Part shown: positions 63,032 through 64,000 of the stretch, one piece after another | Layout: each line of letters begins with the position of its first letter | Numbering within the stretch: the stretch's first letter is position 1 | Translations under genes and position numbers: made by a program | The notes under the pieces: generated by a model | What the model was told of the DNA's origin: nothing | The model's database searches: none | What the model saw: the letters and a program-made list of their open reading frames with translations, nothing else | Source: Cellulomonas sp. JZ18 | GTDB lineage: Bacteria; Actinomycetota; Actinomycetes; Actinomycetales; Cellulomonadaceae | Length of the DNA: 64,000 nucleotides | Assembly: GCF_009720485.1 (NCBI RefSeq) | Contig: NZ_CP045245.1 | Coordinates: 496,001 to 560,000, forward strand | Direction of reading: 5' to 3'

Positions 63032-64000
63032 ATGCCCGACCTGACGATCCGCCCCGCGTCCGAGACCCGCTACGACGCCGTGAGCCTCGGCGAGGTGATG
63101 CTGCGCCTCGACCCCGGCGAGGGCCGCATCCGCACCGCCCGCCAGTTCCGCGCGTGGGAGGGCGGTGGCGAGTACAACGTGGCGCGCGGCCTGCGCCGGG
63201 CGTTCGGCCTGCGTGCCGCGATCGTCACCGCGCTCGCCGACAACGAGGTGGGGCGCCTGGTCGAGGACTTCATGCTCCAGGGCGGCCTCGACACGCAGTT
63301 CGTGCGGTGGATGCCGTACGACGGCGTCGGGCGCGCGGTCCGCAACGGCCTGAACTTCACCGAGCGCGGGTTCGGCGTGCGCGGCGCGGTCGGCGTGTCC
63401 GACCGCGGACACACCGCGGCGTCGCAGCTCAAGCCCGGCGACGTCGACTGGGAGCACCTGTTCGGCGAGCTCGGGGTGCGGTGGTTCCACACGGGCGGCA
63501 TCTTCGCCGCGCTGTCGGACTCGGCGGCCGAGACCGTGATCGAGGCCGTCACGGTGGCGCACAGGCACGGCACCGTCGTCTCGTACGACCTCAACTACCG
63601 CCCGTCGCTGTGGAAGGCCGTCGGCGGCCAGGCCCGCGCGCAGGAGGTCAACCGGGCGATCGCGCCGCACATCGACGTCATGATCGGCAACGAGGAGGAC
63701 TTCACCGCCTCCCTCGGGTTCGAGGTGGAGGGCGTCGACGAGAACCTCTCCGACCTCGAGGTGGACAAGTTCGCCGCGATGATCGAGAAGGTCGCCGCGA
63801 CGTACCCGAACTTCCAGGTCATCGCGACGACCATGCGCACGGTCCGCACCGCCACGGTCAACGACTGGGGCGCGATCGCCTGGTCGCGGGCGTCGGGCCT
63901 CGTGCAGGCCACGCACCGCCCGGGCCTGGAGATCCTCGACCGCGTCGGCGGCGGCGACTCGTTCGCGTCCGGCCTCGCGTTCGGCCTGCTCGACGGGCAG
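63032..64000 (+). CDS. kdgK: 2-keto-3-deoxygluconate kinase-like PfkB sugar kinase (cut by window edge)
   Basis: The first 323 codons are in the window. The ribokinase/PfkB fold is clear: AVSLGEVMLRLDPGEGRIRTA near the start, GGGEYNVARGLRRAFG (substrate-binding Gly-Gly), VSYDLNYRPSLWK and the ATP/catalytic loop ILDRVGGGDSFASGLAFG, with the catalytic Asp near the end. It phosphorylates 2-keto-3-deoxygluconate, which the upstream aldolase then uses. The ATG at 63032 follows AGGAG. A gap of 93 bases without clear features separates it from kdgA. Confidence 0.9.
   Translation, partial: MPDLTIRPASETRYDAVSLGEVMLRLDPGEGRIRTARQFRAWEGGGEYNVARGLRRAFGLRAAIVTALADNEVGRLVEDFMLQGGLDTQFVRWMPYDGVGRAVRNGLNFTERGFGVRGAVGVSDRGHTAASQLKPGDVDWEHLFGELGVRWFHTGGIFAALSDSAAETVIEAVTVAHRHGTVVSYDLNYRPSLWKAVGGQARAQEVNRAIAPHIDVMIGNEEDFTASLGFEVEGVDENLSDLEVDKFAAMIEKVAATYPNFQVIATTMRTVRTATVNDWGAIAWSRASGLVQATHRPGLEILDRVGGGDSFASGLAFGLLDGQ

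Overview
This 64-kb window is very GC-rich DNA (about 75 percent by eye) from an actinobacterium, most likely Cellulomonas or a close relative. This is inferred from strong G/C bias at third codon positions, many GTG starts and leaderless genes, a secreted enzyme carrying a CBM2 domain, sugar ABC transporters without their own ATPase, and many glycoside hydrolases, each near a LacI-type operator. No rRNA, tRNA, CRISPR array, transposase or phage gene was seen.

Layout. 0-7 kb: the start of a CBM2-linked family 11 rhamnogalacturonan lyase, an FMN-dependent 2-hydroxy-acid oxidase, and a CUT1 sugar ABC transporter (binding protein plus two permeases) followed by a YesL-like gene. 7-14 kb: a PadR regulator with a small membrane protein, then a YhgE/Pip protein and an MMPL exporter facing a TetR regulator across three tandem operators. 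14-19 kb: a GH51 arabinofuranosidase, then a Gfo/Idh oxidoreductase-DUF6807-cupin operon. 19-24 kb: housekeeping and unassigned genes (PrsW protease, PolA-like polymerase, GNAT). 24-32 kb: GH42 beta-galactosidase and a divergent Gfo/Idh gene, a GC-poor SIR2-domain gene that looks like a horizontally acquired defence gene, and a GH3 glucosidase. 32-36 kb: a small membrane protein with a winged-helix regulator, a second Gfo/Idh gene and a LacI regulator. 36-41 kb: the rhamnose operon rhaM-rhaI-rhaEW-rhaB. 41-49 kb: a degenerate GGDEF protein, an LRR membrane protein, an orphan ABC ATPase, an ArsR-SRPBCC pair, a TasA-like protein with a signal peptidase fused to an ice-binding-like domain, and an AEC transporter. 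49-54 kb: an SDR-flavoprotein-SGNH hydrolase operon with a LacI operator. 54-58 kb: a septum-formation lipoprotein, a GNAT gene with a structured leader, and a Gfo/Idh-TIM-barrel pair. 58-64 kb: hexuronate catabolism (uxuB, LacI regulator, uxaC, kdgA, kdgK).

Together the sugar genes cover much of rhamnogalacturonan/pectin breakdown: backbone cleavage (PL11), arabinan and galactan side chains (GH51, GH42), rhamnose to lactaldehyde and DHAP, and uronates through 2-keto-3-deoxygluconate. Many of these units carry related operators near GGAAAGCGCTTTCC or TGAAxCGxTTCA.

Two features cut across the window. Seven genes are frameshifted as sequenced, at nine places. Every break is repaired by adding one base to a G or C run, which suggests undercalled homopolymers in the assembly rather than seven decayed genes. 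Separately, a family of 53-54-bp palindromes bounded by GACCCCG and CGGGGTC recurs six times, always at the 3' side of a gene.
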